64,000 nucleotides of DNA, from NCBI RefSeq assembly GCF_900240275.1, contig NZ_LT964761.1, forward strand, positions 951,868 through 1,015,867, in the 5' to 3' direction. Of this stretch, positions 56,002-64,000 are shown in pieces. This stretch comes from [Lactobacillus] timonensis (GTDB taxonomy: Bacteria > Bacillota > Bacilli > Lactobacillales > Lactobacillaceae). The notes under the pieces were generated by a model, which was not told the origin of the DNA, ran no database searches, and was given only the letters and a program-made list of their open reading frames with translations. Both the position numbers and the translations under genes were made by a program. Each line of letters begins with the position of its first letter. Position 1 is the stretch's first letter.

Positions 56002-56382
56002 ATGGCTCGTATCGCAGGTGTCGACTTACCTCGTGACAAGCGAATCGTAATCGGCTTAACTTACATTTATGGTATTGGTAACACTACTGCTCAGAAGATT
56101 CTGGCAGCTGCAGGTGTTTCAGAAGATATTCGTGTTCGTGACTTAACACCAGACCAGGAAGACAAGATCCGTGCACAAGTGGACCAACTTCAGGTTGAAG
56201 GGGACCTTCGTCGTGAAGTAACGATGAACATCAAGCGTCTGCAAGAAATCGGTTCTTACCGTGGCATGCGTCACCGTCGTGGTCTGCCAGTTCGTGGTCA
56301 ACACACGAAGAACAACGCTCGTACTCGTAAGGGTAAGGCAGTTGCCATTGCTGGTAAGAAGACGTCAAACGCTAAGAAGTAA
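56002..56382 (+). CDS. rpsM: 30S ribosomal protein S13
   Basis: The 126-residue S13 has [20 protein letters not shown], the helix-hairpin segment [12 protein letters not shown] and the basic tail [23 protein letters not shown] precedes the start. Confidence 0.98.
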   Translation: MARIAGVDLPRDKRIVIGLTYIYGIGNTTAQKILAAAGVSEDIRVRDLTPDQEDKIRAQVDQLQVEGDLRREVTMNIKRLQEIGSYRGMRHRRGLPVRGQHTKNNARTRKGKAVAIAGKKTSNAKK

Positions 56383-56411
56383 TCTAAAGAAAAAGGAGGT
56401 CAGTTAGTTTT

Positions 56412-56801
56412 ATGGCTACCAAAAAAGGAACGCGCAAGCGTCGTGCAAAGAAGAATGTTGAAACTGGTGTTGCACACATTCACTCAACATTTAACAACAC
56501 GATGGTAATGATTACCGACGTCCAGGGTAACGCTGTTGCTTGGTCTTCAGCTGGTGTCCTTGGTTTCAAGGGTTCCCGGAAGTCTACTCCATTTGCTGCT
56601 CAAATGACTTCAGAAGCCGCTGCAAAGACGGCAATGGAACACGGTATGAAGACTGTTGAAGTTGAAGTTAAGGGCCCAGGTTCTGGTCGTGAATCAGCAA
56701 TCCGTGCACTTCAAGCAACTGGTCTGGAAGTAACTGCTATTCGTGATGTTACCCCAGTTCCGCACAACGGTTCTCGCCCGCCAAAGCGTCGTCGTGTTTA
56801 A
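56412..56801 (+). CDS. rpsK: 30S ribosomal protein S11
   Basis: The 129-residue S11 has [17 protein letters not shown] and ends [21 protein letters not shown] precedes the start. Confidence 0.98.
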   Translation: MATKKGTRKRRAKKNVETGVAHIHSTFNNTMVMITDVQGNAVAWSSAGVLGFKGSRKSTPFAAQMTSEAAAKTAMEHGMKTVEVEVKGPGSGRESAIRALQATGLEVTAIRDVTPVPHNGSRPPKRRRV

Positions 56802-56883
56802 TTTGCAACGGCAACGGACGTTTTCTGCCCACTGTTGTTTTGTTAAAATGCGGACCACGTTTTGAAAGGGGTAAAACGGTAGA

Positions 56884-57828
56884 ATGATCGAATTTGAAAA
56901 ACCAAACATTCAAAAAGTTGAGGAGAACGACAACTACGGCAAGTTTGTTGTTGAACCACTCGAACGCGGTTATGGGACGACCCTGGGGAATTCCCTGCGT
57001 CGGGTGATGCTCGCCTCAATGCCAGGTGCCGCCATTACAAGTATTCAAATTGATGGTGTTCTTCACGAATTCAGCACTGTTGAAGGTGTAACTGAAGACG
57101 TGACTCAGATCATCTTGAACCTGAAGAAGGTCGCAATGAAGATTGATTCTGATGAGGAAAAGAATCTGGAGTTGGATGTTAAGGGTCCTGCAAACGTTAC
57201 TGCAGGTGACATCCAGGGTGACGGTGACGTTACCATCTTAAATCCAGACCTTCATCTGGCAACCGTCGCTGATGGCGCTGAATTACATATTCAAATGACT
57301 GCTGACAAGGGTCGCGGTTACGTCTCAGCAACTGACAACAAGGCCCGCATGGATGGCCTGGCAATTGGTGTGTTACCAATTGACTCCATCTACACCCCGA
57401 TTGAACGGGTCAACTACACTGTCGAAAATGCTCGTGTTGGTCAACGGAGCGACTTTGACAAGCTGACGTTAGATGTCTGGACCGATGGTTCACTGACGTC
57501 ATCCGAGGCTGTTAGCTTAGCCGCAAAGATCTTGACTGAACACTTGGCAATGTTTGTCAACCTGACTGAAGAAGCACAAAACACTCAAGTTATGGTTGAA
57601 AAAGAAGAGACGCACAAGGAAAAGATGCTCGACAAGACGATTGAAGAACTGGACCTTTCTGTTCGTTCTTACAACTGTCTCAAGCGTGCCGGCATTGAAA
57701 CCGTTAAGGACCTAACTGAACGGACCGAAAACGATATGATGAAGGTTCGGAACTTAGGTCAAAAGTCTCTTGAAGAAATCAAAGAAAAGTTAGCTGACCT
57801 TGGCGTAACATTCCGCCAGGAAGACTAA
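56884..57828 (+). CDS. rpoA: DNA-directed RNA polymerase subunit alpha
   Basis: The 314-residue subunit has the assembly domain ([20 protein letters not shown]) and a C-terminal domain (about 245-310: [36 protein letters not shown]) that contacts UP elements and activators. GAAAGGGG precedes ATG 56884. Confidence 0.98.
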   Translation: MIEFEKPNIQKVEENDNYGKFVVEPLERGYGTTLGNSLRRVMLASMPGAAITSIQIDGVLHEFSTVEGVTEDVTQIILNLKKVAMKIDSDEEKNLELDVKGPANVTAGDIQGDGDVTILNPDLHLATVADGAELHIQMTADKGRGYVSATDNKARMDGLAIGVLPIDSIYTPIERVNYTVENARVGQRSDFDKLTLDVWTDGSLTSSEAVSLAAKILTEHLAMFVNLTEEAQNTQVMVEKEETHKEKMLDKTIEELDLSVRSYNCLKRAGIETVKDLTERTENDMMKVRNLGQKSLEEIKEKLADLGVTFRQED

Positions 57829-57858
57829 TCATTACCGATCAAAGGAGGGAACCACTTC

Positions 57859-58242
57859 ATGAGTTATCGTAAATTAGGACGGACCAGTTCACAACGTAAA
57901 GCTTTATTACGTGGTCTGACTACTGAACTGATCATCAATGGCCAAATTAAGACGACTGTTGCACGTGCTAAGGAAGTTCGTCGTACGATGGACCAAATGG
58001 TTACGCTCGCTAAGAAGGGCGATTTGAGTTCACGTCGTCGTGCTGCTGCCTTTGTTCGTGATGCTGTTGCTGACGTTAAGGAAAACGGCGACGACATCAA
58101 GGTACAAACTGCACTGCAAAAGCTGTTTGACGAAATTGGCCCGAAGTACAAGGACCGTCAGGGTGGCTACACTCGCGTGGTTAAGATGATGCCACGCCGT
58201 GGTGATGCCGCACAGATGGCATTAGTATCATTGGTCGACTAG
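57859..58242 (+). CDS. rplQ: 50S ribosomal protein L17
   Basis: The 127-residue L17 begins [20 protein letters not shown] and ends the alpha operon. AAAGGAGGG precedes the start. Confidence 0.98.
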   Translation: MSYRKLGRTSSQRKALLRGLTTELIINGQIKTTVARAKEVRRTMDQMVTLAKKGDLSSRRRAAAFVRDAVADVKENGDDIKVQTALQKLFDEIGPKYKDRQGGYTRVVKMMPRRGDAAQMALVSLVD

Positions 58243-58431
58243 TTATTCTACAACTGAATAACGCGTAATAAAGAATCACTGCAATCTGTGGTATAGAGCG
58301 TTACGATGATGGGCATCGCCTTAGTCTAGCTCGAAGGCGGATTTTCCGCGCACCCTGATTGTAAGTGGTTTTTTTATACCCTTTTTTTCGGTATAATAGT
58401 TAACAGTGATTAATGAGGAAGGCGGGATTGT
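58243..58431 (+). promoter_or_regulatory. rplQ-ecfA1 intergenic region with hairpins and -10 element
   Basis: No gene is seen. CGCCTT/AAGGCG (58316-58338) and GCGGA-TTT-TCCGC form overlapping short hairpins that may end the alpha operon, though T-runs are weak. TATAAT (58392-58397), preceded by a T-rich tract, is a good -10 for ecfA1 but has no clear -35. Confidence 0.5.
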
Positions 58432-59262
58432 ATGGCGGCGATTGTCACAACAAAAGATTTGACTTACCGCTATACTACAGATGGTAAGGCTGCACTTGAT
58501 AAGGTGAGTTTGACGATCCCAGCCGGACAGTGGACCGCTATTATTGGTCATAACGGTAGTGGCAAGAGTACACTGGCCCGGTTGATAGACGGACTGTTGG
58601 CGCCGACGACCGGGTCGTTGACTGTAGCTGGAATGCCGATGGATGATGAACACGTGGTGGCTATCCGTCACCGAATTGGTTACGTTTTTCAGAATCCGGA
58701 CAACCAGTTTATTGGTACCACAGTGGGTGAAGACGTGGCCTTTGGGCTGGAAAACCATCAGGTCCCGCGAGAAAAGATGCAGGAGATTGTTGAACAAAGT
58801 CTCGACTTAGTTGGGATGTCACAGATGATTGATGAACAGCCAGCTAGTTTGTCAGGCGGCCAAAAACAACGGGTGGCTCTGGCTGGGGTGCTTGCCATGG
58901 AACCAGATATCCTTATCCTGGATGAGGCAACCAGTATGCTGGATCCGGCGGGACGTGAACAGATAGATCGTTTGTTGCTGAAGTTACAGCGGGAGCGTCA
59001 AATGACAATTATTTCGATCACGCACGATGTAGTGGAAACCCTCGCAGCTGATTCGATAATAATCATCAATGATGGGCACCTGGTTAAACAAGGACCAGCA
59101 GATGAGGTCCTCAGTGATGCTGTCGGTTTGCTGCAACTAGGACTTGCTGCGCCATTTGTTGGGCGATTAAGGTTGGCATTAGAAAAACGGGGAATTAAGG
59201 TGCCTGCAAAGGTGACGGATGGTCAAAGGATGGTGGAATGGCTTTGTGCACAGTTAAGTTGA
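58432..59262 (+). CDS. ecfA1: ECF transporter ATPase EcfA1
   Basis: The 276-residue ABC ATPase has Walker A GHNGSGKST, signature LSGGQKQRVALAG, Walker B ILILDEATSMLDP and switch His in ITHDVVE. With EcfA2 and EcfT it energises vitamin and micronutrient uptake for interchangeable S-components. It overlaps ecfA2 by 25 bases. Confidence 0.95.
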   Translation: MAAIVTTKDLTYRYTTDGKAALDKVSLTIPAGQWTAIIGHNGSGKSTLARLIDGLLAPTTGSLTVAGMPMDDEHVVAIRHRIGYVFQNPDNQFIGTTVGEDVAFGLENHQVPREKMQEIVEQSLDLVGMSQMIDEQPASLSGGQKQRVALAGVLAMEPDILILDEATSMLDPAGREQIDRLLLKLQRERQMTIISITHDVVETLAADSIIIINDGHLVKQGPADEVLSDAVGLLQLGLAAPFVGRLRLALEKRGIKVPAKVTDGQRMVEWLCAQLS

Positions 59263-60116
59263 ATCAAGTGGATTTCACTTACCAGTTTGGCACCCCATTT
59301 GCCCACCAGGCACTTTTCGACTTATCGTTAAAGATCGAGCACGGCTCATACACTGCTGTTGTTGGCCCTACGGGGAGTGGCAAGTCGACCATCATGCAAC
59401 TGATTGATGGCCTTCTGAGACCGACGAAAGGGACGGTTTCCGTTAACGGTGTAACCGTGTCGCCATCGAGTAGTCTTCGCCAACTGGCGGCGTTGAGGGC
59501 AACGACCGGCTTTGTTTTCCAATTGCCAGAAAAACAGCTATTCGCTGAAACGGTAATTGAAGACGTCATGTTCGGGCCGCTCAATAATGGGCAGTCCGCA
59601 TCAGCAGCGCGAGAAAATGCGTGTCAGGCATTGCAGCAAGTCGGTCTTGGTAAAGAGTTTGAACAGCAGTCTCCATTCGACTTATCTGGCGGTCAGATGA
59701 GGCGGGTGGCCATCGCTGGGGTGTTAGCGATGAAGCCCACTCTACTGATTCTCGATGAACCGACAGCTGGTCTTGATTCACAGGGGGCACGTCAAATTCT
59801 TGAACTGGTCGACCGTCTGCACCAGCAGGGGACGACAATCCTGTTGGTGACCCACCACATGGAGCAAGTTGCTACTTATGCTGACCAGGTAGTGGTCATC
59901 AACCACGGTCGGTTGGCATTCCAGGGAACGCCCCGGAAGCTGTTTGCGGATAGGAAACTTCTTGCCGAGAACTCCCTTCGCTGGCCGGCAGCAGTTTCTT
60001 TCGATCATGCCTTGCGTGATGGTGGAGTTCATTTGCCTGGACCAGTATCATTAAGCTTGGACGAACTTGCTGACAAACTGGCAACTCAGCTGAAAGGACG
60101 CGATCAGGATGAATAA
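59238..60116 (+). CDS. ecfA2: ECF transporter ATPase EcfA2
   Basis: The 292-residue ATPase has GPTGSGKST, DLSGGQMRRVAIAG, LLILDEPTAGLD and VTHHMEQ. It is a paralogue of EcfA1 and forms the heterodimer. The start at ATG 59238 lies within ecfA1; the end overlaps ecfT by eight bases, so all three are coupled. Confidence 0.94.
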   Translation: MALCTVKLNQVDFTYQFGTPFAHQALFDLSLKIEHGSYTAVVGPTGSGKSTIMQLIDGLLRPTKGTVSVNGVTVSPSSSLRQLAALRATTGFVFQLPEKQLFAETVIEDVMFGPLNNGQSASAARENACQALQQVGLGKEFEQQSPFDLSGGQMRRVAIAGVLAMKPTLLILDEPTAGLDSQGARQILELVDRLHQQGTTILLVTHHMEQVATYADQVVVINHGRLAFQGTPRKLFADRKLLAENSLRWPAAVSFDHALRDGGVHLPGPVSLSLDELADKLATQLKGRDQDE

Positions 60117-60924
60117 CCGGGTAGTGCTTGGGATGTACGTCCCTACCAATTCACGGTTTCATAGTCTAGACCCGCGGGCCAAGTTGCTGGTGGTCTGCTG
60201 GTACGTGGTGCTGGTTTTCCTGGCGACAAGCCTGGTGGAAAACTTGTGGTTAGCGCTGATCCTTGGCATGATGATGGTCATCACGAAAGTGCCTTTTCGC
60301 ATGTACTGGCACGGCTTAAAGCCAATGGCCTGGGTAATCGCCTTTACGGTCGTTGTCCAGTTGCTCTTCAGTTCTGGCGGGATTACGTATTGGTATTGGG
60401 GACCGTTTCACTTAACGAGTGGCGGTATTAGTGATGCTGGCTTGGTCTTTGCGCGCTTTACCCTGGTTATTTTAGCATCGACGGTGTTAACAGTCGCTAC
60501 TCCGCCACTGCAGCTCGCTGATGCCGTGGAGTCAATTATGAAACCGCTGAAGGTCATTCACGTTCCAGTGGGTCAGGTTTCACTGATGTTGTCTATCGCC
60601 ATGCGTTTTATTCCGACGATCTTTGACGAGGTTGAGACCATTATGAACGCCCAACGGGCTCGTGGTGCCAAATTTGATGAAGGGAGCCTATTTAAGCGGG
60701 CGAAAAGGTTTGTCTCCGTCCTAATCCCGCTCTTTGTGACTTCGTTTCAACGGGCGGAAGAACTAGCGACTGCCATGGACGCGCGAGATTATTATCCGAA
60801 CGGCAAGCGGACCAAGTACCGGTTGTTACGCTGGCAAAAACGTGATTGGGTGGCAGTTGGTCTAATGGCATTCGTGACCGTTGGCTTTTTGGTCTGCCAT
60901 TGGTTCAATATAGCAATAATTTAA
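60109..60924 (+). CDS. ecfT: ECF transporter transmembrane protein EcfT
   Basis: The 271-residue membrane protein has five or so helices and the coupling motifs AQRARGAKF and AMDARDYY (ARG and ARD) that contact the ATPases. No S-component is encoded here, consistent with a group II module serving several elsewhere. Confidence 0.95.
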   Translation: MNNRVVLGMYVPTNSRFHSLDPRAKLLVVCWYVVLVFLATSLVENLWLALILGMMMVITKVPFRMYWHGLKPMAWVIAFTVVVQLLFSSGGITYWYWGPFHLTSGGISDAGLVFARFTLVILASTVLTVATPPLQLADAVESIMKPLKVIHVPVGQVSLMLSIAMRFIPTIFDEVETIMNAQRARGAKFDEGSLFKRAKRFVSVLIPLFVTSFQRAEELATAMDARDYYPNGKRTKYRLLRWQKRDWVAVGLMAFVTVGFLVCHWFNIAII

Positions 60925-60932
60925 CAAGTAGG

Positions 60933-60960
60933 AACGACGGTCTGCGGTGGTCGTCGTTTT
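60933..60960 (+). terminator. Weak terminator between ecfT and truA
   Basis: AACGACG and CGTCGTT pair, followed by only four T. Partial readthrough into truA is likely. Confidence 0.55.
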
Positions 60961-60975
60961 ATCATGGGAGAAAAA

Positions 60976-61731
60976 ATGTATCGTTATAAAATCACCTTTG
61001 CTTATGATGGCACTAACTTTTCCGGGTTTCAGATTCAACCCCACCAAAGAACGGTAGAGCAGACCTTGAAAGACGTTGTGAATAAGATTGCCAAAAATCC
61101 ACAACCACCGTTGAACGTGGTGGGGTCGGGACGGACTGACGCCGGCGTCCATGCCTTAAACCAGGTGGCCCACTTTGACTGCCCGTTTCACCTTAGTGGT
61201 GAGGCAATGAGAAAGGCACTCAACAGCCTTTTGCCGCGGGATATTTTAGTTAAGCGTGCCGAGGAAGTGTCATCGAGCTTCCATGCTCGCTTTTCGGCAC
61301 ACCGCAAAACTTACCGTTACCGGGTTGTTCAGGGGGACTTCGTTGATCCTTTTAAACGAAATTACACGGCTCATTACAAGTATCCGCTGGATGTCGAGAA
61401 GATGAATCGGGCCGCACAGGATTTCGTAGGTGAGCATGATTTTACGAGTTTTGTTGCTTCGGGAAGCCAGGCGAAGAGTAACGTTCGGACAGTGGAGCGG
61501 GCGCGTGTTTTTTATGACCAGCACGACCAAGAAGTGATCTTCGAATTCACCGGTAACGGCTTCCTGTACAACCAAGTAAGGATTATGGTTGCCTTTCTAC
61601 TTGAGATTGGCAGTAATCAGCGCCCGGTTGATGATGTTCCGCGTGTTCTGGCGGCCAAAGACCGGGAACAAGCACGGATGACGGCGCCTGCGTCCGGACT
61701 ATATTTGGTTAGTGTTGATTATGGGGAGTAA
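60976..61731 (+). CDS. truA: tRNA pseudouridine(38-40) synthase TruA
   Basis: The 251-residue synthase has the catalytic aspartate in GSGRTDAGVHAL and the opening YRYKITFAYDGTNFSGFQ. It modifies uridines 38-40 of the tRNA anticodon arm. ATG 60976 is preferred over ATG 60964 because GGGAGA lies between them and serves only the former. Confidence 0.95.
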   Translation: MYRYKITFAYDGTNFSGFQIQPHQRTVEQTLKDVVNKIAKNPQPPLNVVGSGRTDAGVHALNQVAHFDCPFHLSGEAMRKALNSLLPRDILVKRAEEVSSSFHARFSAHRKTYRYRVVQGDFVDPFKRNYTAHYKYPLDVEKMNRAAQDFVGEHDFTSFVASGSQAKSNVRTVERARVFYDQHDQEVIFEFTGNGFLYNQVRIMVAFLLEIGSNQRPVDDVPRVLAAKDREQARMTAPASGLYLVSVDYGE

Positions 61732-61735
61732 AGTA

Positions 61736-61764
61736 TTGACGACCAGGCTGAAAACAGGTAAACT
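61736..61764 (+). promoter_or_regulatory. rplM-rpsI promoter
   Basis: TTGACG (61736-61741), 17 bases and TAAACT (61759-61764) form a good sigma-A promoter. Confidence 0.75.
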
Positions 61765-61775
61765 AATAGGCGGTA

Positions 61776-61823
61776 TTCTTTGACCACTGATAAGCCCCGG
61801 AATCTTATTACGTTGTTAAAGAA
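61776..61823 (+). ncRNA. Probable L13 leader RNA
   Basis: TTCTTT (61776-61781) pairs with AAAGAA (61818-61823), and inside it ATAAG (61790-61794) pairs with CTTAT (61804-61808). Firmicute rplM-rpsI operons are known to carry an L13-binding leader at this position. Family membership is inferred from location and shape. Confidence 0.6.
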
Positions 61824-61846
61824 CACAAAAATTGGAGGAACTAATC

Positions 61847-62293
61847 GTGAGAACGACATACATGGCAAAACCAGGTGAAGTTGATCGCAAGTGGTACGTT
61901 GTCGACGCCAAGGATGTTTCCCTGGGTCGGTTATCTTCCACTGTCGCTGCTATTTTACGCGGCAAGAACAAGCCAACTTACACCCCTCACGTTGATACTG
62001 GTGACTTTGTTATTGTTATCAACGCTGCCGAAGTTAAGTTAACTGGTAAGAAGTCAAGCCAAAAGCTGTACTACCGTCACATCAGCAACAACCCAGGTGG
62101 GATGCACACCCGGACTGCTGGTGACCTGAAGGCTAACGATCCTGTTAAGTTGATTGAAACTTCAGTTAAGGGTATGCTGCCGCACACCCCGCTGGGTCGC
62201 AAGATGGGCATGAAGCTGCACGTATACGCTGGGGAGGACCACAGCCACGCAGCTCAAAAGCCTGAAAAGCTTGACATTACTAACTTAATCTAA
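61847..62293 (+). CDS. rplM: 50S ribosomal protein L13
   Basis: The 148-residue L13 starts at GTG 61847 ([20 protein letters not shown]) with GGAGG eight bases upstream; a TTG at 61832 lies before that site. The conserved [21 protein letters not shown] is present. Confidence 0.97.
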   Translation: MRTTYMAKPGEVDRKWYVVDAKDVSLGRLSSTVAAILRGKNKPTYTPHVDTGDFVIVINAAEVKLTGKKSSQKLYYRHISNNPGGMHTRTAGDLKANDPVKLIETSVKGMLPHTPLGRKMGMKLHVYAGEDHSHAAQKPEKLDITNLI

Positions 62294-62307
62294 GAGGAGG
62301 GGAAAAT

Positions 62308-62703
62308 ATGGCTCAACAAGTACAATACACCGGCACTGGTCGTCGGAAGGATTCTACTGCCCGGGTACGTCTGGTACCAGGTTCTGGTAAGATCACGATG
62401 AACGGCAAGGCCATCGAAGACTACATTCCATTTGCTAGTCTGCGTGCGATCGTTAACCAACCATTCAACGTTACTCAGACTGATGGTCAATACGACGTTC
62501 TGGTTAACGTTCACGGCGGCGGTTTCTCAGGCCAAGCCGGCGCAGCTCGTCACGGGATTGCCCGTGCCCTGCTAGCGGTTGACCCTGACTTCCGTGATGC
62601 CCTGAAGAAGGCTGGTCTGCTTACCCGTGACCCTCGGATGAAGGAACGGAAGAAGCCAGGTCTGCGGAAGGCCCGGAAGGCTCGTCAATTCAGTAAGCGT
62701 TAA
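62308..62703 (+). CDS. rpsI: 30S ribosomal protein S9
   Basis: The 131-residue S9 has [16 protein letters not shown] and the conserved C-terminal [11 protein letters not shown] that reaches the P site. GAGGAGGGG precedes the start. It forms an operon with rplM. Confidence 0.98.
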   Translation: MAQQVQYTGTGRRKDSTARVRLVPGSGKITMNGKAIEDYIPFASLRAIVNQPFNVTQTDGQYDVLVNVHGGGFSGQAGAARHGIARALLAVDPDFRDALKKAGLLTRDPRMKERKKPGLRKARKARQFSKR

Positions 62704-62761
62704 TCTGGTTGCCAGATTAAGGCGGACATTGACAACTTTGCCAATTCCATCAAATACAAAA

Positions 62762-62791
62762 ACCACTCGGCAAAATGCCGGGTGGTTTTTT
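62762..62791. terminator. rpsI terminator
   Basis: ACCACTCGGC and GCCGGGTGGT pair around AAAAT, followed by T6. The convergent galM ends at 62809, so it may serve both strands. Confidence 0.92.
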
Positions 62792-62808
62792 GCGTTCTTA
62801 TAACCGTT

Positions 62809-63846
62809 TTAAGCGTGGTATTCGTAACGAATCTGGTAGTGGCGTGGCTGGTTTGGCCGGACGACGATATCACCGAATTCCGGATGGTTCGGGGTGTCCG
62901 GTAGGGTTTGCGGTTCTAAGGCGATCGCCATCCACTGGTTTGCGGGACGATTGTAACCTTGAATATGAAGGTTGTTGGCCGTGTACATTACCAGGCCGTT
63001 ACGGTCGGAATAAATGTCAACACGGCGGTGACTCGTTCCATCTTCCAGGGTGGCAATTGGTGAGTCCATCCGGGCACGGCTAGGGGTCACTTTCCAAATG
63101 TCGTCAAAGCCACCCTCGGTTGTTTTTTCCATGGTGTGGAGGTGGTTGCCTAAACAACTTAAGCGAGTGAAGTCAAAACTGGTGGAATCAACCGGCAAGA
63201 GACGCCCCGTTGGCAACTTAGCGTCATCACATTCCAAGTGGTGGTCACCATTAATTTGCAAGAGGTGGTTTTCAATCGTGTTATCGTGATCCGAGAGGTT
63301 CCAGTAGGTATGGCAGGTAGGGTTAAAGAGGGTTGGGGCGCTGCTTTGAGCGGTGAAATCAAGGGTGACGGCATCGTTATCATCGAGGGTATAAATTGTC
63401 GTCATCGCCAGGTCACCAGGGTAGCTATCAAGGTCGTGGTTTGCCGTGTAGGTAAGGACTAACTGGCTACGGTGTTCGCCAACGAGTGGTTCCACGTGCC
63501 AAATGACACCACCAATGCCATTCGGACCACCGTGAATAGTATTGCCGTTTTCGTTGGTATCAACCTGGTATTGCCGACCATCAATTGTAAATTGCCCATT
63601 GGCAAGACGTCCCGCCGTCCGACCAATAATTCGACTAGCACATAACGAGGCCGTTTTGTCGTACGTGTGGACATCGTTGGTAGCGTACAAAAGATTTAGT
63701 GGACCGTGAGTACTGGGAACCGTGAAGGCCTGCCAAATACCACCATAGTCAAGGACGCTGATGCTGACGTCGTGTTTGTTGGTGAGGGTGTACTTGGTGA
63801 CTTTACGACCATCAAGTTTCCCAAAATTTTCTGTCGATAGTTTCAT
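62809..63846 (-). CDS. galM: Aldose 1-epimerase (galactose mutarotase)
   Basis: The 345-residue mutarotase has the conserved GRTAGRLANG, NTIHGG (His), NPTCHTYWNLS (catalytic His) and ALEPQTLPDTPNHPE (catalytic Glu). It interconverts alpha and beta anomers of galactose and glucose at the start of the Leland pathway. TTGGAGG precedes ATG 63846 on the minus strand. No other gal genes are in the window. Confidence 0.95.
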   Translation of the reverse strand: MKLSTENFGKLDGRKVTKYTLTNKHDVSISVLDYGGIWQAFTVPSTHGPLNLLYATNDVHTYDKTASLCASRIIGRTAGRLANGQFTIDGRQYQVDTNENGNTIHGGPNGIGGVIWHVEPLVGEHRSQLVLTYTANHDLDSYPGDLAMTTIYTLDDNDAVTLDFTAQSSAPTLFNPTCHTYWNLSDHDNTIENHLLQINGDHHLECDDAKLPTGRLLPVDSTSFDFTRLSCLGNHLHTMEKTTEGGFDDIWKVTPSRARMDSPIATLEDGTSHRRVDIYSDRNGLVMYTANNLHIQGYNRPANQWMAIALEPQTLPDTPNHPEFGDIVVRPNQPRHYQIRYEYHA

Positions 63847-63878
63847 GGTTTTACCTCCAAGTTTCTTATCTTATTCTT

Positions 63879-63907
63879 ATTGTACAACAGAATGAAAAGG
63901 CTACCAA
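63879..63907 (-). promoter_or_regulatory. galM promoter
   Basis: On the minus strand TTGGTA (63907-63902), 17 bases and TACAAT (63884-63879) lie about 30 bases before galM. No cre site was found within it. Confidence 0.65.
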
Positions 63908-63937
63908 TTAGGGAAGGACAAAATCATCAAGCGTTCC

Positions 63938-63965
63938 TTGTTCATCGCGGTGAGTATGCTATAAT
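63938..63965 (+). promoter_or_regulatory. Promoter for a gene beyond the right edge
   Basis: TTGTTC (63938-63943), 16 bases and TATAAT (63960-63965) are followed by AAGGAG at 63991-63997, a ribosome binding site. The coding region starts outside the window. Confidence 0.65.
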
Positions 63966-64000
63966 CACTGCAACCATTGTTAACGATTTTTAAGGAGTGA

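Noticed and set aside
58321-58797. 158-codon minus-strand frame over the start of ecfA1
   Set aside because: It overlaps the ecfA1 promoter and coding region, with no motif or ribosome binding site.

Overview
The window is a chromosomal segment of a low-to-mid GC Firmicute, almost certainly a member of the Lactobacillaceae and probably a heterofermentative Limosilactobacillus-type organism. The evidence is gene order (ctsR-clpC-rpoB-rpoC, rpsL-rpsG-fusA, the S10/spc/alpha ribosomal operons, ecfA1-ecfA2-ecfT-truA-rplM-rpsI), the strong AGGAGG ribosome binding sites, frequent TTG/GTG starts, and ISL3 and IS3 family insertion sequences of types common in lactobacilli. The species cannot be named from the sequence alone.

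Layout. 1-193 is the end of an ISL3-type element. 411-5236 holds RNase J, an ApbE-type flavin transferase, a CPBP membrane protease and a universal stress protein. 5414-8542 is a metal module: two tandem VIT-family transporters, a zinc-type CDF exporter and a divergent MntR/DtxR-type regulator with a near-consensus operator between the last two. 8699-13314 has cspA, a split ThrE exporter, a PAP2 phosphatase, a GNAT acetyltransferase and a LysP-like permease. 13386-13806 holds four tRNA genes (Leu-UAG, Gly-GCC, Arg-ACG, Pro-CGG). 14032-16251 is a glutamine-type ABC importer behind a CcpA cre-like site. An ISL3 element with perfect 8-bp target repeats but an amber-interrupted transposase follows (16305-17795).

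17822-22287 looks like a LacI-controlled organic-acid or sugar-acid module: a permease broken by a one-base shift in a G7 tract, a D-2-hydroxyacid dehydrogenase, a LacI regulator and a KduD/gluconate-5-dehydrogenase-like SDR. AACCGGTT-core palindromes lie at the promoters of the permease, dehydrogenase and SDR. 22642-23664 is a zinc alcohol dehydrogenase.

23831-62703 is the information-processing core: ctsR-clpC, an IS3 element, a TetR regulator, rpoBC with a structured leader, a DUF998-like membrane protein, a ComC-type prepilin peptidase, the str operon, a second IS3 element inserted into the fusA terminator hairpin, then the S10-spc-alpha cluster through rplQ, the ECF energizing module, truA and rplM-rpsI with a probable L13 leader. 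The window closes with galM on the minus strand and a forward promoter for a gene beyond the edge.

No CRISPR array, prophage, integrase or toxin-antitoxin system was seen, and no clearly new multi-gene system. The observations most worth following are the AACCGGTT regulon with its frameshifted permease, the MntR box and metal cluster, the terminator-like rpoB leader, the IS inside the fusA terminator, and the cre site plus palindrome ahead of the glutamine transporter.
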